DNA from: Strongylocentrotus purpuratus
Lineage: Eukaryota; Echinodermata; Echinoidea; Camarodonta; Strongylocentrotidae
Assembly (NCBI RefSeq): GCF_000002235.5
Contig: NW_022145611.1
Coordinates: 14,106,882-14,170,881 of the forward strand
Reading direction: 5' to 3'
Length of the DNA: 64,000 nucleotides
Shown: positions 1 through 12,924 of the stretch, piece by piece
How the letters are laid out: each line of letters starts with the position of its first letter
Numbering within the stretch: position 1 is the stretch's first letter
Notes under the pieces: generated by a model
Told to the model about the DNA's origin: nothing
The model's input: the letters and a program-made list of their open reading frames with translations, nothing else
The model's database searches: none
Position numbers and translations under genes: made by a program

Positions 1-560
1 TCCTGCTACGAGAGGAGACCCCGCTGGCCTGAGCGGTACGGTAGTTCCCATTCACCCAGGCAAAACCAACAGCACATATCAATGTCGCAAGGGTGACATT
101 GCCTGTAAAGACACAAGGTTAGAAATTCTCACTTAAAAAAAACCCCAGTGGAATTGGCCTAGATATAAGGAATTTCTTTTGGGTAAATTACAATGATCAT
201 TTGAATTCAAGACATATTTTATTGTTTGTTTGTATGTATGTCTGTTGGCTTGATTTGTATATTGTATAGTGTTTAGTAAAAAATATATTTCATATCTTTT
301 ATTATAAAAAAGGGTTGACTTTTATTTAAGGATTATGTTTCCTTTCAGGTTGCAACCTATTCAGTTTATTGTATGTCCTTGTGGAATATGCTCTCAATGC
401 GTACTTTATGTTATATACATGTATCTGATTGTTATATGAAATGTTGTCTTTTTAACTGAATGAAATAGAATTCTTTTTCGATTCATTTTTAACTTAACGA
501 GGTTGATCTGACCGATCTCAGTATGTTAAAATTGTTAATTCTACCTCTGGTAAAACTACC
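1..560. other. AT-rich sequence without a recognised gene
   Basis: Nothing convincing is visible here. It is AT-rich sequence upstream of a LINE relic, and part of it could be unrecognisable remains of the same LINE. Confidence 0.4.
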
Positions 561-1600
561 ATGAAGTATGCATGGTGTACCCCAGGGTTCGGTAGGAGGA
601 CCACTGCTCTTTTCTCTTTATATGCAACCAATCAGCAAGATATTTCACAAACATTGTATTAGTTACCATTGTTACGCAGATGACATACAAATCTACCTAT
701 CTTTTAAGCCTACAATGTCTTCACTAACATCAGCTGTCGCAGTTGAAACATGTCTAGAAGAACTAAATTCTGGCTTATATCGAATGGCCTTAAGCTGAAT
801 GATGATAAATCTGAGTTTTATTATTAGGTTCAAAGCACATGTAACGAAAGGATGACTATCAATCGTGTCTTCTCCATATTGGTAGCACTTGTATCACTCG
901 TAATTTGGGTGTTATATTTGATCAGGAAATGTCCTTTCGCAGTCATATAACCCATGTTGAACAGAGTGTATGTTATCAATTACGTAATCCTAGTCTCATA
1001 AGAAAGTGTTTCTCCAAACCTGCGGCCGAGATCTTGATTCATGCTTTAATTTCTTCTCGTTTAGATTTTGCAAATTTGTTGTTATGTAACCTTCCAAAAA
1101 AAGATGTCTCAAAACATCAACGACTACAAAACTCTGCAGCCCGCCTATTAACATTCACTAAAAAAATCTGATTCCATATCACCAATCCTTCGTTCTCTTC
1201 ATTGACTGCCAGTTGCCAAAGGATTATCTTTAAAATTCTGTTACTAGTACATCATTCAGTTTACTCTCTTTCCCCCACATACCTGCCCAACTCTGTTTCC
1301 AAATATAATCCCACACAAAGTCTTCGCTCATCATCAGACAGACTATTGCTTCATACATTTAGAATAAAACATGCTGGGGGCTATTGGGCTTTCTCAACCA
1401 TGGAATGAACTCCCTCTACAATTATGTCAACTGTCTTCAACAGAAACATTCAAATCACAACTGAAAACTAGATTTTTCTTTTTGTTGTAATTATTGCAAT
1501 ATTCTAATTTAATATGTCTAGGAGAATTTTTGTTTTCATCTAATGTATGTTACATGTATTTTTCTATATTTAAAGCGCCATGAGCATTATTAATATTATC
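560..1600 (+). mobile_element. Decayed non-LTR retrotransposon (LINE) with RT remnants
   Basis: Conceptual frames at 568-798 and 905-1408 carry typical non-LTR reverse-transcriptase landmarks. There is a HGVPQGSVGGPLLFSLY segment (the usual PQGS..GPLLF block) followed by YADD, the catalytic aspartate motif of motif C, in YHCYADDIQIYLSF. About 35 codons later comes a GVIFDQEMSFRSHI block and then a C-terminal stretch ending in HQRLQNSAARLLT, as in CR1/Jockey-type elements. The frame is broken by stops and frame changes at about 798, 1171 and 1408. An AT-rich tail with a 'aaagcgccatgagca' motif near 1573 looks like a LINE 3' end. It is an inactive relic, and the clade assignment is tentative. 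Confidence 0.85.
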
Positions 1601-1799
1601 TTTTTCACTCATAATATTTACAAATTTAAACATCAATGTTGTTTTAAATGTTATTTTTCATCTTGTGTATACATGTGCAATTCAGCTTTTTTATATGGCT
1701 GCAAAACATGTTGTCTATTGGTCTAATTTAACTTTTTTTAAATTTAATTGAAATGAATGGAACAAGTGAATCAACCATACCAAAACCATATTCGATGTG

Positions 1800-2935
1800 T
1801 TGTTAACAGATATTCTAGATGCTCTGTGGGTTTATCCCACGTACTGTAAAATCTAGAAACTCAGCTATTCTCATAAAACTCTTTTGTTCATTATGTCGAC
1901 CGGTGATTGAGTACGGCATACCAACATGGCTCCCTCATCAAAAGAACCATACAGAGCTATCTAAAGTCTTCAAAGGCATTTTACCTGATTCTGTTTCCCT
2001 TACAAAGTTGCTTAATTCCTTATCATACACGGAACGCCTGTCTCGCCTAAAAATGCCCCCTCTGTATAACAGGCTTGTGTACTTATCAATGTCATTTGTA
2101 ATGCTTAACACAGACTTTATGACATGCCTGAATATATGTTACCAGTCCCAAGTCATAGAAGAATCAATACACTTGTTTTCAACCATGAACTAGCAAGATG
2201 CAATAGTTTGAGATTTTTTTGTTTTTATGTTTTCCCCAGATTTTGGGAGCACCTCTCAGAGGAAGACAGAGACTTGTGTCTTGGTACCAATGTTTTCTAA
2301 TTTTTCTAGGAATCAATAATGTTTCACAATTTTGCTAACTTCCAATCATTTCAATAATCATTTTCCATAATTTTGATGACTTCCAATCAAATCAATAAAA
2401 ATGTTACACAATTTTGCTAAGTAGGTAAATGCTAACTTCCAATATTACTGTTTCCATGTGATTGTACAAACATACAATTTTCTGCATTTAGCATGCATTT
2501 ATCATACATGCATAGTTTGAACAGCTCTTCTGATAATAATCCTAACATCAATCTATCCATATTACTGTATGGTAACAGACATTTTGCTGTATTTGTGTAT
2601 CATATACCAAAATTAGTCTTTATTGTATGACATAAAATTATTTGCTACTGATCTCCCTCATATGTGCCTTATATGAGGGTTAACTTTAGTTACACCTTCA
2701 TGTATATGTTTACCTTATCTTCATATTTGCTTTATGTACATGTATGCACCAGCCAATGTGGAGAGCCTCTCGACAGAATTCCTAAATTCTTTTAGGTGAT
2801 CCCCATGCATTGGCTGGTGCTAAATATCATACTGTTAATGTTATATCATTTTGTCAACCCTGTGATGTTGTCTATGTATTGTTATCATCTTGCTTGAGTA
2901 TGAAATAAAAGACAAATAAAATAAATAGACCTTCC
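1800..2935 (+). mobile_element. Second LINE relic: RT C-terminal region and 3' UTR
   Basis: The frame 1819-2193 encodes a segment typical of the end of Jockey/CR1-like ORF2, including CRPVIEYGIPTW (the usual RP.LEY...W motif) and LSYTERLSRLKMPPL. The upstream catalytic RT motifs are absent, so the copy is 5' truncated or a separate insertion. It is followed by about 700 bp of non-coding sequence ending in repeated ATAAA-type units near 2904-2930 (aaataaaagacaaataaaataaata), as expected for a LINE tail. A 13-bp inverted repeat (2746-2758 with 2808-2820) lies close to this end. Confidence 0.75.
2746..2820 (+). repeat. Perfect 13-bp hairpin in the LINE 3' region
   Basis: The arms are gcaccagccaatg at 2746-2758 and cattggctggtgc at 2808-2820, with a 49-nt loop. 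The position close to the AATAAA-rich tail would suit a 3' stem-loop. No function is shown by the sequence. Confidence 0.7.
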
Positions 2936-3134
2936 TAAAATCAGTTTTTGTGTAAATATCTTCCACATCTTAAACTATGAAACTAAGGAAAACTGCAAGA
3001 AGAATGAAAGTACCTTGCAACCAACAGAGTTAAAGATATATCTGTATGATTGATTTCTAAAATTTATTTCATTTTCACTCAATAAAATATACTATGGAGG
3101 GCTACAAAGAAAGAAAGAAAAATATCCAACTTAC

Positions 3135-3543
3135 CAAATGTCTGCACAAAATGTGTGATCCCGCTCCACATGCGCCTTGCCAGTGAGAAGTCTAGCTCAT
3201 ATGGGCGATCCGATGCCATCTGCTTCTCTACTGCCCTCTGTAGGTTGTTGAGTTCAAGGTATACGGCAATGGATTTGAGAGGGTCTTCGTCGTCCTGGGT
3301 TATGTCATCTAAATCAAGGTCCAGCACTTTATGAAGTTCGCTATACGCTGTGATGTCAAGATCATCAAGTCTGCGTTGAACAGATACACAAGAGAAAACA
3401 TAATATATAAAGTTTAAATTTCATTCAGGTGATTAATTAAAAATAATGATTGTTTTAACCTGGTAGCTGTTAATTACCTTTCTTTTGTTATGTACATAAA
3501 AGCAGGCACAAAAGTACCACAAAGTGATAACAAAACCACATGA

Positions 3544-3584
<41 letters not shown>

Positions 3585-6500
3585 TAAATAAAGATAACGA
3601 TAATACTAATAACAATATAGTTTTTTTTTATAGTGCATTTCACTGCCATAGCGAAAGAGAGGGAGGGACTGGTAGATAGATAAATAAATATATATATAGA
3701 GAGAGTGAGAGAGAAAGAGAGAGGGGGGTTTTAAGAAGAGCCTGTACAATTATCCTCATCTGTGATCAATTTATCAATGCCAAGTTATTTGACTGATCAT
3801 TTTGGATTTATTCTTAATATTAATTTACATATATATATATATATATTGTAAATATTTTAATATGAAATCACAAAGTGAAAAAACAATCTATGGAGAATAT
3901 AAAACTTAATAAAACTGGTAGGGAACCACATTACCTATACACCCTTGCAAATAAATAATAACACAGACATGTTGCCCATGTACTGTACTGTCTGTACACA
4001 TGCTGGGCGAGCCGTTTAATTACAAAAACAAGGTGTGTACACAGACATCTCCTAATTGAATAGAGAGCTCGCTTTAAAAGATAATTAATCATGTCAGTTT
4101 CCATGGTAACTTCTCCATTAGATAATTAATTTTGAAGTGAATGTTGTTACAGTTACAGTGGTTAGGCTGCACACATTGCACTACAAAGTAGCACACATCA
4201 GAGCACTGCAGGTTCAAGGTGAATATGTTTTACAGAAAGGTAGAACCAACATATTTGTTACATGTACCAGGTACTAGGTATTGTTTGACAGACCCCCTCG
4301 ACTGATGAATTTAAAGTCACATTTGGTATAAAATTAAATTTTGCAAAATGTACTGGTAAAGTTAATGGGTAAAATAATTTAGTTTCAGTGATTCCTTACT
4401 TTGCATGAATAAATCCACATGAATCATCTACATATATATTTATATAATTCATGCATTCTAAAGTAGAGGTGTTGTGGTCTTGTGAATGTGTCTTTGGACT
4501 ACGGATCACAAGGTATGGGTTCAAATCCCTGCCATGGCACCAATGTCCTTTGGAAAGACATCTACACTTATATATTGCCCTCTCTAGTCTCTACCATACA
4601 TGTCTGCAAACTGCACTGTATGAATACACCCCCTTAGAATATATATAGAATGTGATGGTATTAGTTCTTGAGCAATCTAATAAGGTAGCCATGTTTTGAT
4701 TGTCTGACTGAGTATGCCTCAGGGGGTGGATAGAAATTGAAAATATAATCCAGAAATTCATCATTTAATCATTTCAAGAAGGTCTGTCATACTGATATGA
4801 GATATCCTTTGAGTATGGCAACCACAATGAATTATTTAAGATGACAGGATATCATAGACATAGAGGGTTTCTGGTGAAATTGATGCCTAGAGAACACTTT
4901 GAGCTTGAATAATTAATAGTAATGCTTAGAGCCTTAGACAATAGACATGATAATTACTGCCATCTTGAAAGTGGATAAGTCTAAAAAGACATTAATCGCT
5001 TATCACTGCTATATGGGTTTGTGGAATAGAATCTTGTTTGTTTCAAAAGAGGGCCAAGGAATCTGATTAATCTTTTTTAAAACATAAAATGATAATGAGC
5101 ACTAGATTTGTATTCTACATGTAACAACAACAACAATAAAATCAACAATAACAACATTAACAACAACATATTAATCTGAGATGATTGAGAACACAAAATA
5201 ATGGTTGGATAATGTAAAAGTGCATTTCATCCAATGCCATTGCAATACACAAGGTCGTCAAATATCAGAATTCACATACATTCATTAAATATAACCAGTG
5301 TACAAAAAGTAGTGTACGTGTAGATAGATGCATTTTATAACAGACCCATCAAATAACATTTAATGGACTCTTTTCCCCTTCATGGCCTTCATAGGAACAT
5401 GAGAGCTGAGCAAAGTAGTACAGGTACCACATTTAACCAACTTGGCCAATTAAGCCAATTTTCTTTAATTTGCAGCAATAACTGTAATAAATTTAGCACT
5501 CTGGGTTCGACACATGAACTTGTACTGTATATGGTGGACAATATCTCATTCTGTAGAATGCCAATTCGCTCAAAATAAATTTAAATTAAGAATGGCTAAT
5601 AAAAGTATGTACAGTATCACAAAAATTCACAATCATGACGTAAGGAGCTAAAATCAAAAGCTTCAAAACTTGTTTGCACCTGCACTTCTTCAAACAACAA
5701 CTGAAGATATATGTGATCTTGAAATACACACCTCTTGAACTAAGTTACAAAATACAATTCACAGAACTTGGAAATTACTGAGTGTTTTTAATCACTGGCA
5801 AATGTATTTATGATAGCAGGTTGCTCATTTCTAGGGCTGTAGATGAAAGTGAAACTTCTATGTTTTGAAAAGGAAAGCAAATACAATCTGGGAATCCAAT
5901 ATACATGTATCTGTTTACATCTGGGAGGGGGGGGGGGAGCTGACACATGGGCAAGTGTCCCTCCTGCTCAAAATTGTTATACTGTTTTAGCACTTTATAG
6001 TTGTAAAGATTTGTACTACAAAAAAGAGTTTGTATTCCTACACAAATTTTTGTTTTATTTTTACTACAGGTGTAGGTATACAAATGTACACTAAATTTTA
6101 ATAGCTCTCTGTGGATAGTTTGAAACAGTTCTAATACACTGCGTATTATAATACCAAAAGCACAGTAGTATGGGAATGTGATCTGCTGCCACTTAACCTT
6201 TGAACATTTTCTGAGTTCCATTCACAAATTATGTGTGCTGGTAAGTGCTCTGGGCTGAATAACATTAGCTGCATGTTACAATCGCACATATGGGGTTGCA
6301 GTGCACTGCAGAAAAAGTGGAAATTGACAGTTATATACATGTAGGTAATCTTAACTCTAGTACACAAGAAACAGGTATAATCCCTCAATGTTTACATGCA
6401 AAGATATATGTTGCATGTTTGCAAATATTTGCATCGGTTACATAAGAACTAGGGGTACATTTTATTTATTGCCTTGGAAATGAAAGAAGGATTATTCTTC

Positions 6501-9500
6501 TCAATTATTGTATTAACAGTGACACTTGAGACAGATGTGCGGTGACAAGTTTAAACATTTGTGCATGATGATATTGATAAAGCTGTTGGATGCTAAGCAC
6601 GAAATCTTAAATCTCAAATATCTTAAATGACAAGTAAAGACTCCCATATATGTAATGCATTTTAGCCAATCATTATGCTCCCCAAGGAAGATGTATAATA
6701 AAAGATATGTCGAAAATTTGTGAATGATTGGCTAAAATGCATTACATACATGTACATGTATATGTCTATGCGTGTGCCAGAGTCTTGTCTTGACTTATCT
6801 CATTTCTGTCTTATACAAGCCAATACATGAACTCTGAAGTATACATATAATGAACTGAACAGTTTCTTAAAAAATATAGAGAGATATTGTTCAAGAAAAT
6901 TTTTAATTCAGGTCTGATTCGGGTATCTCAACTGTATGTATATATTTCTATAGTAAACTATGGTGTACAAGCACGAAACTATCTAAGAAGTACTTGATCA
7001 ATGTCACTGTAATTAATCTTTCTTCGTGAACCTGTGCAGACTGCCATTTACACTGTACTCATGACATCACAACACTGCACAGTTTCTGCTGTGGCACATT
7101 TATTTATCCAAGTTGAAGTATCTAGGTACACAACAGGAAGCATGTCATTTGTGAGGCATACCGCAAATTGTTCAAACATGGTAGTACCAGTACATGTATG
7201 TGTAAACAGAGGTAATTTGCAAATACACACTCAAGGTTCTAAGCTTGAAAAATATTAAAATTTGCAAAATTGTACCCACCAAGTGTAAATACTTTTATAG
7301 AATCCAAATCTACAACCTTCTAACCTTTAGTAAAAACTGTTCAATCCACATGACTACAACACCACTAATACCCAACAACATTTGTTCTGCTGACAAGAAT
7401 CATGAATGTCGAAGAAAAAAACACAAATGTGTGTAATTTACATCTGTCAATCAAAAATACATTAGCTGGAATGTTTGACTATTATTGAATAAATAATCAA
7501 AACAAATAAAAACTTGTTAATTAGATACATTGAGCATAAGAACCAAGGTTAGAAACTTGATCTACTTACTTCGGTAATAGACTAAGTGAAGAATAATCTT
7601 CCAACCATTGCTTCAGTAAGAGCTGGTCTTGTAACTCTTCAATGGCTGATTCAAGATGCTCCTTGTCACGTTGTTTGAGTCTTCGTAAGGCCCTCTGATT
7701 AACATCCAATTGGGCTGCCTCTTCTACACTCACACAGCCTGATCAAAAAAGAATGAAAAAGAATAAAGTTATGTTTGTTCTAAACTACTAAAGGCCAAGA
7801 AAGATAGTTGTTACTTGCAGATAATTATTAATTTCTGACAATTGAACAGAGAACTCTAACCATTTCACTCAAAGTGACTGCGTTGAAAACACACATCAGC
7901 AACAACATTTTCTTTCCCTTGGCAAGATATTCATATTTTCCCCAAACAAAATGTTGGCATGACATTAAATTGAGTATCATTAGCCAACTGCCATGATTCA
8001 TTCCAAAACCAAACCTGTCTGTGATCTTACACATGTACATATAATATACATGTATAAATAATAATTTAAACAAATAGTTGTTACTTCTTCGTACAGGATA
8101 TCAGGTAAGGGTAGATGTTAAGTGTAGGTTACAGTGAAAGCTATTTATAGTGCCATGGTAACAGGGCTGCATACACCACATTAGCAATGATTCATGGTTT
8201 GAGTCTAAGTTTATCAGAGAGACAGAGACTATCTTAGTTGTATGACAGGGTTATATGACATGGTCTGAAGTTTCAATATGAATGTGTAACAGCACATTTC
8301 TGCACTTGATGGCACTCCTTTCAGCTGCTTGCCTCACCTACCATCCCTGTAAAGTTATGAACCAGAGCAATATAGCACTGAGTTCCTATAGGAAATCTAT
8401 TTCTTCAGATGGTCATATCTCAGCCAATACTTAGCATATTCAATTTGTTTTTGACATTCAGACATTATTTTTGATGCTCTTTCAGAAAATGAAGAAAATA
8501 TTGAGAAATTCCAAAAATAGATTTTTTATGACATCACACTTCACCACTCTATAGCTTCCTGAGTAAGCTGCTAAAAGGATTACCTCATCATGTATCAAGT
8601 ATCCACTATCCAGGCAAAACAAAGTTATGTAATCCATGTACATGTAAGCCTTTTAAAGTTCTGTTCTAATATTGAAATTAAAGACTCCCGATCGGTGACA
8701 TGATATGGGTCCAGCCACTGAGAGGGAGCTGGGAGGGGAGGGGGAAGGGGTAGGGGAAAATCAGAGTTTCATGTTCCATTACATGAAAGGTAAATAAATA
8801 CCATTAAGGTCATCATTTAGGGGAAGGTGTATTGTATTTAACATGTAGGGTCCTAATCCTATAAACTTTGCTGCACAAAGCTACTTTCTTTATTCCTTTA
8901 ACTTGCCATGAATTCATCTAGACATATAAAAACAACAACCAAAATGAAAGAAAAAAAACAAACTTCCAGTTACAGTATTGTACCGGTATATCATTCTGAG
9001 AAGTGCAGTGATCACGTGCAAAACAAAAAACAAAATCAAAAGATCAGGCAGAAAAGGATTTGTTTTACAAGAAACTTGAAATTTTAACCCTGAAATGATT
9101 GGGTGCTTTTTCATACGGAACCCAATCCCCCCCACCCCCCCCCCCCCTCCGATCTCGAAACTTGGCACATAGGCGGGGCATCTTCTGGCGAATAAGTCCA
9201 TAAACTTCCTGGTAAATAACATCTACATGTATCTCAAATGATTTTTAAAAAAAATAATGATTGCTAATTAATTATATAAATCTTCATATACAGTCAAACC
9301 TATATTATTTGCCACCTCTCTATAAAGGCCACCTGTCTATAGTACGGGTAGCGGTAGTTGATTTCTGTGTCTCCCTTGGGTGGCTTTAATTGACAGGTTT
9401 GACTGTATTGATGGTAAAAATACAATGTGTACAATACTGGAGAAATGTACATTCAGAAAGCCCTGGAAAGCTGGTAATACCGGTAAACAAATTAAATAAA

Positions 9501-11295
9501 AAAATAAAAAATAGAAAAAAAAACATTTAAAAACATATTAGATATAAAGTGTGTCTGGGAAGGGGGTGGGGGGATGAGAGAGAAATGGATTTACTGGATT
9601 CTGCCTCCAGCCCTATTCAATAGGACAATACATAATATACATAATGTATATTAAACTTTGGTGTGATAGAAAAGAGTACAATAGTAAAAGTCTGTTCATT
9701 AATTTCAAATCAAAACTACGATATTACCTAGCAAATAAACAAAGTTTTTTATTGACGAAACACAAAGAAATTTTTCAAGAAATGTTAAGGTTATAACTAT
9801 TTAATTAAATACTTTAAAAAAAAAAATTATAATTGATGTAAATATGTATGAAATGTGAAATATGTGAAATAAAACACCTCGGCAAGAGGACAAGAAAAAA
9901 ATAAATTAAATAGGCTCAATCCATTGCAGAACTTACTATGCACTGTTACTATGCAATCATATTTTTACTTTCATGATAAGCCTTCGAACAGAAAGTACTT
10001 AGCTCAAAGTACATGTACGTGCTAAACAAGCACACAAGCACACAAACACAATGGCCCGAATTCGCAAAGGAGGTTTATACCCTCATTTACATAAATTTAT
10101 AACCCATGGTTTAAAAATTAGCGCAAAATAAGCGTACCTTGCCTTGCGCACGTCTAATATTGGACCTCTGACTTGTGTCATGCTTATTTTTAACCATGGG
10201 TTACATGTATGTAAATGAGGGTTTAAACCATGGGTTAAATCTAAACCTCCTTTGTGAATTCAGGCCAATGACTTCAAAGGTAATAATATTAAACTTGATA
10301 TGCAAACATATTGCCAATTACTTACACTTACACAAAGTTTGGAAGAAAAAAATAATCTTGAATAGGACCAAACGAATTTGTGGCAAATGAAAATATTGAT
10401 CAGCATTTAGAAGTCAAATGGCATACAGATTACAGAATGAATCATTGTAATGTATACCAAACTTAGCACCTCATCAACATTCTTCATCAGCAGCAGCATC
10501 ACGGTCACCACAATAGCACCAGTCAAAACCACCACCAACCAATACCACCACTAAAACCACTACAACCACCACCACCACGATCATCGCCATCATGCCTTTG
10601 GAATTTGGAATGTTGCATCCCTGGCCCTTCTACCCTTCTCTCATTTATGCAGAGCAAAGTGTACAAAAACATGAATTCATTCAAGTACTGAATGGTTTCC
10701 TTCAAATGTTGGGGATCAAAGCAATAACTTGATATAAGTATAGCTGTTAATATAACATGTGTTATTAAAGAAATATTCTTGTCCATAATGATGTTAATCA
10801 TGCAAATGACATCTTAACTTAAGGCTTACATGTAAAGTAAGTATCAAAAGAGGAAAAATCTACAAAAATATCCATGTTAAAACTAGTAAAAGAAAAAGTG
10901 AAAACACACAAGAAAATAAAAAATGACACAATCTATCTGACATAAACATAGACGTTAAACAACAATAAACAAAGTCAATCAATTGAAAAAAACACAAGAA
11001 AATAAAAAAATGACACAATCTATCTGACATAAACATAGATCTAGACGTTAAACAACAATAAACAAAGTCAATCAATTGAAAAAACATAAGTGTAATTTAA
11101 GGAGAATTAATTACCAGCGTCTCTCAGTTGCTTTTCAAGATGTGTCAACTCGTTTCCCTTCAACCAAGTTTGAAAAGGGGCTTCTTCCTCAGAACTAAAT
11201 AACTGTGAAAATGCCGTTTTCAGAACAACGTATATCAGTATACATAACAATAACCTGGACAAATATTTGAAGACAGTCGTTGTCTCATCCGCCAT
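3135..11295 (-). CDS. Unrecognised membrane-anchored protein with SAM-like helical segments (5' part only)
   Basis: I do not recognise this gene. Three coding exons join in phase: 11295-11115 (starts MADETTTVFKYLS, donor gtaatt), 7738-7570 (donor gtaagt) and 3370-3135 (donor gtaagt). Together they give about 195 residues. The last donor shows that the protein continues beyond the left edge, or across the LINE relics. Residues about 11-33 form one hydrophobic segment, which suggests an N-terminal signal anchor. Two helical blocks then follow, each opening with a W-L motif: WLKGNELTHLEKQLRDAG at about 44-61 and WLEDYSSLSLLPKLDDLD at about 102-119. Their spacing resembles SAM-type domains, but that is inference from pattern only. 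An acidic linker (DLDLDDITQDDEDP) follows. The first exon faces the PPC-domain gene across a short gap, so the two may share a promoter region. Confidence 0.7.
3546..3730. repeat. (GA)n microsatellites
   Basis: A pure (GA)n run lies at about 3548-3580. A second, interrupted GA/GAGA tract lies at about 3650-3727. Both fall in an intron of the SAM-like gene. Confidence 0.9.
4455..4600 (+). mobile_element. tRNA-derived SINE
   Basis: A tRNA-like head runs 5'->3' on the plus strand. It has a TGTGGTCTTGTG region, then TTTGGACTACGGATCACAAGG, which resembles an anticodon arm, and a perfect Pol III B box (GGTTCAAATCC) at 4518-4528. The non-tRNA body continues with AATGTCCTTTGGAAAGACAT at 4542-4561, a core shared in diverged form with the SINE near 56.6 kb. 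The A box is eroded, so this is probably an old inactive copy. It sits in an intron of the minus-strand SAM-like gene. Confidence 0.75.
6651..6746. repeat. Perfect 24-bp inverted repeat (hairpin/MITE-like)
   Basis: The arms at 6651-6674 and 6723-6746 are exact reverse complements (start tgtaatgcat, inner end ccaatcatt) separated by 48 nt. The perfection of the arms suggests a recent foldback element or a structured insertion within the intron. No target duplication was recognised. Confidence 0.75.
9127..9147. repeat. Poly-C tract
   Basis: A near-uninterrupted cytosine run lies in the large intron of the SAM-like gene. It is one of many homopolymer G/C runs in this window. Confidence 0.8.
9291..9405. 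mobile_element. Short TA-flanked inverted-repeat element (MITE), 115 bp
   Basis: The left end CAGTCAAACCT is matched by AGGTTTGACTG at the right end, and both are flanked by TA (9289-9290 and 9406-9407). A TA duplication is the signature of Tc1/mariner/pogo-type elements. No coding capacity. A second TA-flanked element with the same ends lies at 29413-29692. Confidence 0.75.
10053..10266. mobile_element. MITE with long inverted ends (family A, copy 1)
   Basis: The ends at 10053-10077 (ggcccgaattcgcaaaggag...) and 10242-10266 are reverse complements over 25 bp with about two mismatches. Inverted similarity extends inwards (ccctcatttacat / atgtaaatgaggg and an accatgggtt motif), so most of the element could fold back. 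The ends match those of the element at 14103-14264. It lies in intron 1 of the SAM-like gene. Confidence 0.8.
10490..10590. repeat. (ACC)n-rich microsatellite
   Basis: Imperfect tandem CCA/CAC triplets (accaccaccaaccaataccaccac and similar) lie in an intron of the SAM-like gene. No conserved protein reads through them. Confidence 0.75.
10903..11083. repeat. Two-copy tandem duplication, about 90 bp per unit
   Basis: The block beginning acacaagaaaataaa and ending gtcaatcaattgaaaaa occurs at about 10903-10990 and again at about 10991-11083, nearly identical. The second copy carries a small atctag insertion before acgttaaac. The pair lies about 30 bp from the first splice donor of the minus-strand gene. 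Confidence 0.85.
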
Positions 11296-11580
11296 AGTAT
11301 TGTTTTACGGGTTGTTTACTTATCAAGATCACTTTATAAAGTCCACAATGAAATGAGCGAATGTGTTACAGCCGACAGGACGTTGAAGGAGGCCGACGGG
11401 GTTCTACTCGGCCGACCTCGGGTAGCTAGCGGTCGCCGTATCGCACGGTACCGTGTACTCAGCTACCAGCCCATGGATAAGGGCAAGGATCCGAACATTC
11501 GAAATGCAGTCAGCTCAGTTAATCGGTTAAAATATCTGATCCTCGAGAACTAAGTCACTTGTTACAGGAAAATGCAAGGT
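11296..11580 (+). promoter_or_regulatory. Divergent promoter region and probable 5'-UTR exon of the PPC-domain gene
   Basis: The minus-strand SAM-like gene starts its CDS at 11295 and the plus-strand PPC gene lies downstream, so this interval should hold both promoters. A good plus-strand donor (ATGCAAG|gtatgagt) ends a likely untranslated exon at about 11579. Joining it to the next exon does not give a sensible extension of the PPC protein, which supports a non-coding role. The frame 11353-11553 has no recognisable similarity. No TATA box was identified with confidence. Confidence 0.45.
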
Positions 11581-12900
11581 ATGAGTATTATGGTAGGTTA
11601 TGATCTATTCAAATCCAAACCATGCATCATATAAAATACTATAAACTCACAGAAATCCAGCAAAAATATATTTGCCAAGACAAGACGACGCGATCCCTGA
11701 TCGAAGATTTAGCTTCCATTACAGACACCCGATATTCCTAATGTTTATGTTTACAAATTTAACGATTAAATTGACTATTTTATCATTTTTTACATCACTA
11801 AATCCAAAATTAGCTCTCATGGTGCCTTAAAATTGAATAATGTACTGCTCTATTCACAGAATGATGTTTATGATAAAATCTGATTAAAGACTGTTAATTC
11901 GACAGGTCTGACCACAGACTAACAACTCATAAATATTGCAATGCTATATTAATTTTCAGTAGACCTACAACTATGATTACTCATTCTTTTCAAACATTTA
12001 CTCTCCAACAACTCTGTTTCTAATATCAAAAGAAATGAATATATTAGATTTTCTTTAATAGTTTTCAGTTTCACAATTTCTTTATTTTCTCAGTACTACG
12101 TCTTTTCTGGGAGACTTGCAACAACTGGGGAGCCGTTGATCTCTTTCTCTCTTAATTGTGCATAGTTTTTTCAAACAGATGAATATTATCATATCTCGTA
12201 GGCCTACTAGATCTACTTGATATATAACTCCTAACAAATAGGATAAAACAATAGAGATCGTTTTTAAAATAAAATAAACACTACATAAATGTTTGCTCTA
12301 TTTCAAGCATGCCCTTCCAGTACGTGTGGAGTGCTCATGAGGCATCTAACAAAGCATAGCCAGTTCGGCATGGCATCCATGGCATCTAATAACACTACAG
12401 AGCGCCATCTCCCGCTTTTCGTTTGGTACCAAATTCAACTCTCAAAATACCACGAGTAGTAAGTAAATACATAAACAGCGAAAGGGATTCAATGGAACTA
12501 CTTTTCATGAGATAAAAAGGAGAAGAATTGAAGCTGCTGAAGAACAGCCTCAAACAGCTTTTCAAAGGAAGCTGACTTTGAATGCATCTGCATCTCAGGG
12601 GTGTCCCACATATAGAGAACGACGTAAGCAGTATGTACCCGCGAGATTGAATAACGAGTGGTGCAATATGTAATGCGTTATATTTCTTATTTTCTTGAAT
12701 TGTGATTTTCAGGTGAATGTGAGTGACATATATGTAATCTTGTAAAAGAATGCAGTGCTGCAGAGAGTTCAAACTTGGTGTGATAGATCATTACATGTGT
12801 GTTTTTGTAATGATATTTTTGTTGTTTTTGTTGTTTTCCCAGTCTGAAGAGTAGACCCTAGACCTAAATCTAGATAGTCGTGATTGAACGAAAACAATTC

Positions 12901-12924
12901 ATTAGATATATATATATATATATA
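12901..12924. repeat. (TA)n microsatellite
   Basis: A short (AT)n run upstream of the first coding exon of the PPC gene. Confidence 0.85.

Noticed and set aside
11353..11553. 66-codon frame as an N-terminal extension of the PPC protein
   Set aside because: The predicted donor does not join in a compatible frame, and the sequence shows no similarity; treated as untranslated.
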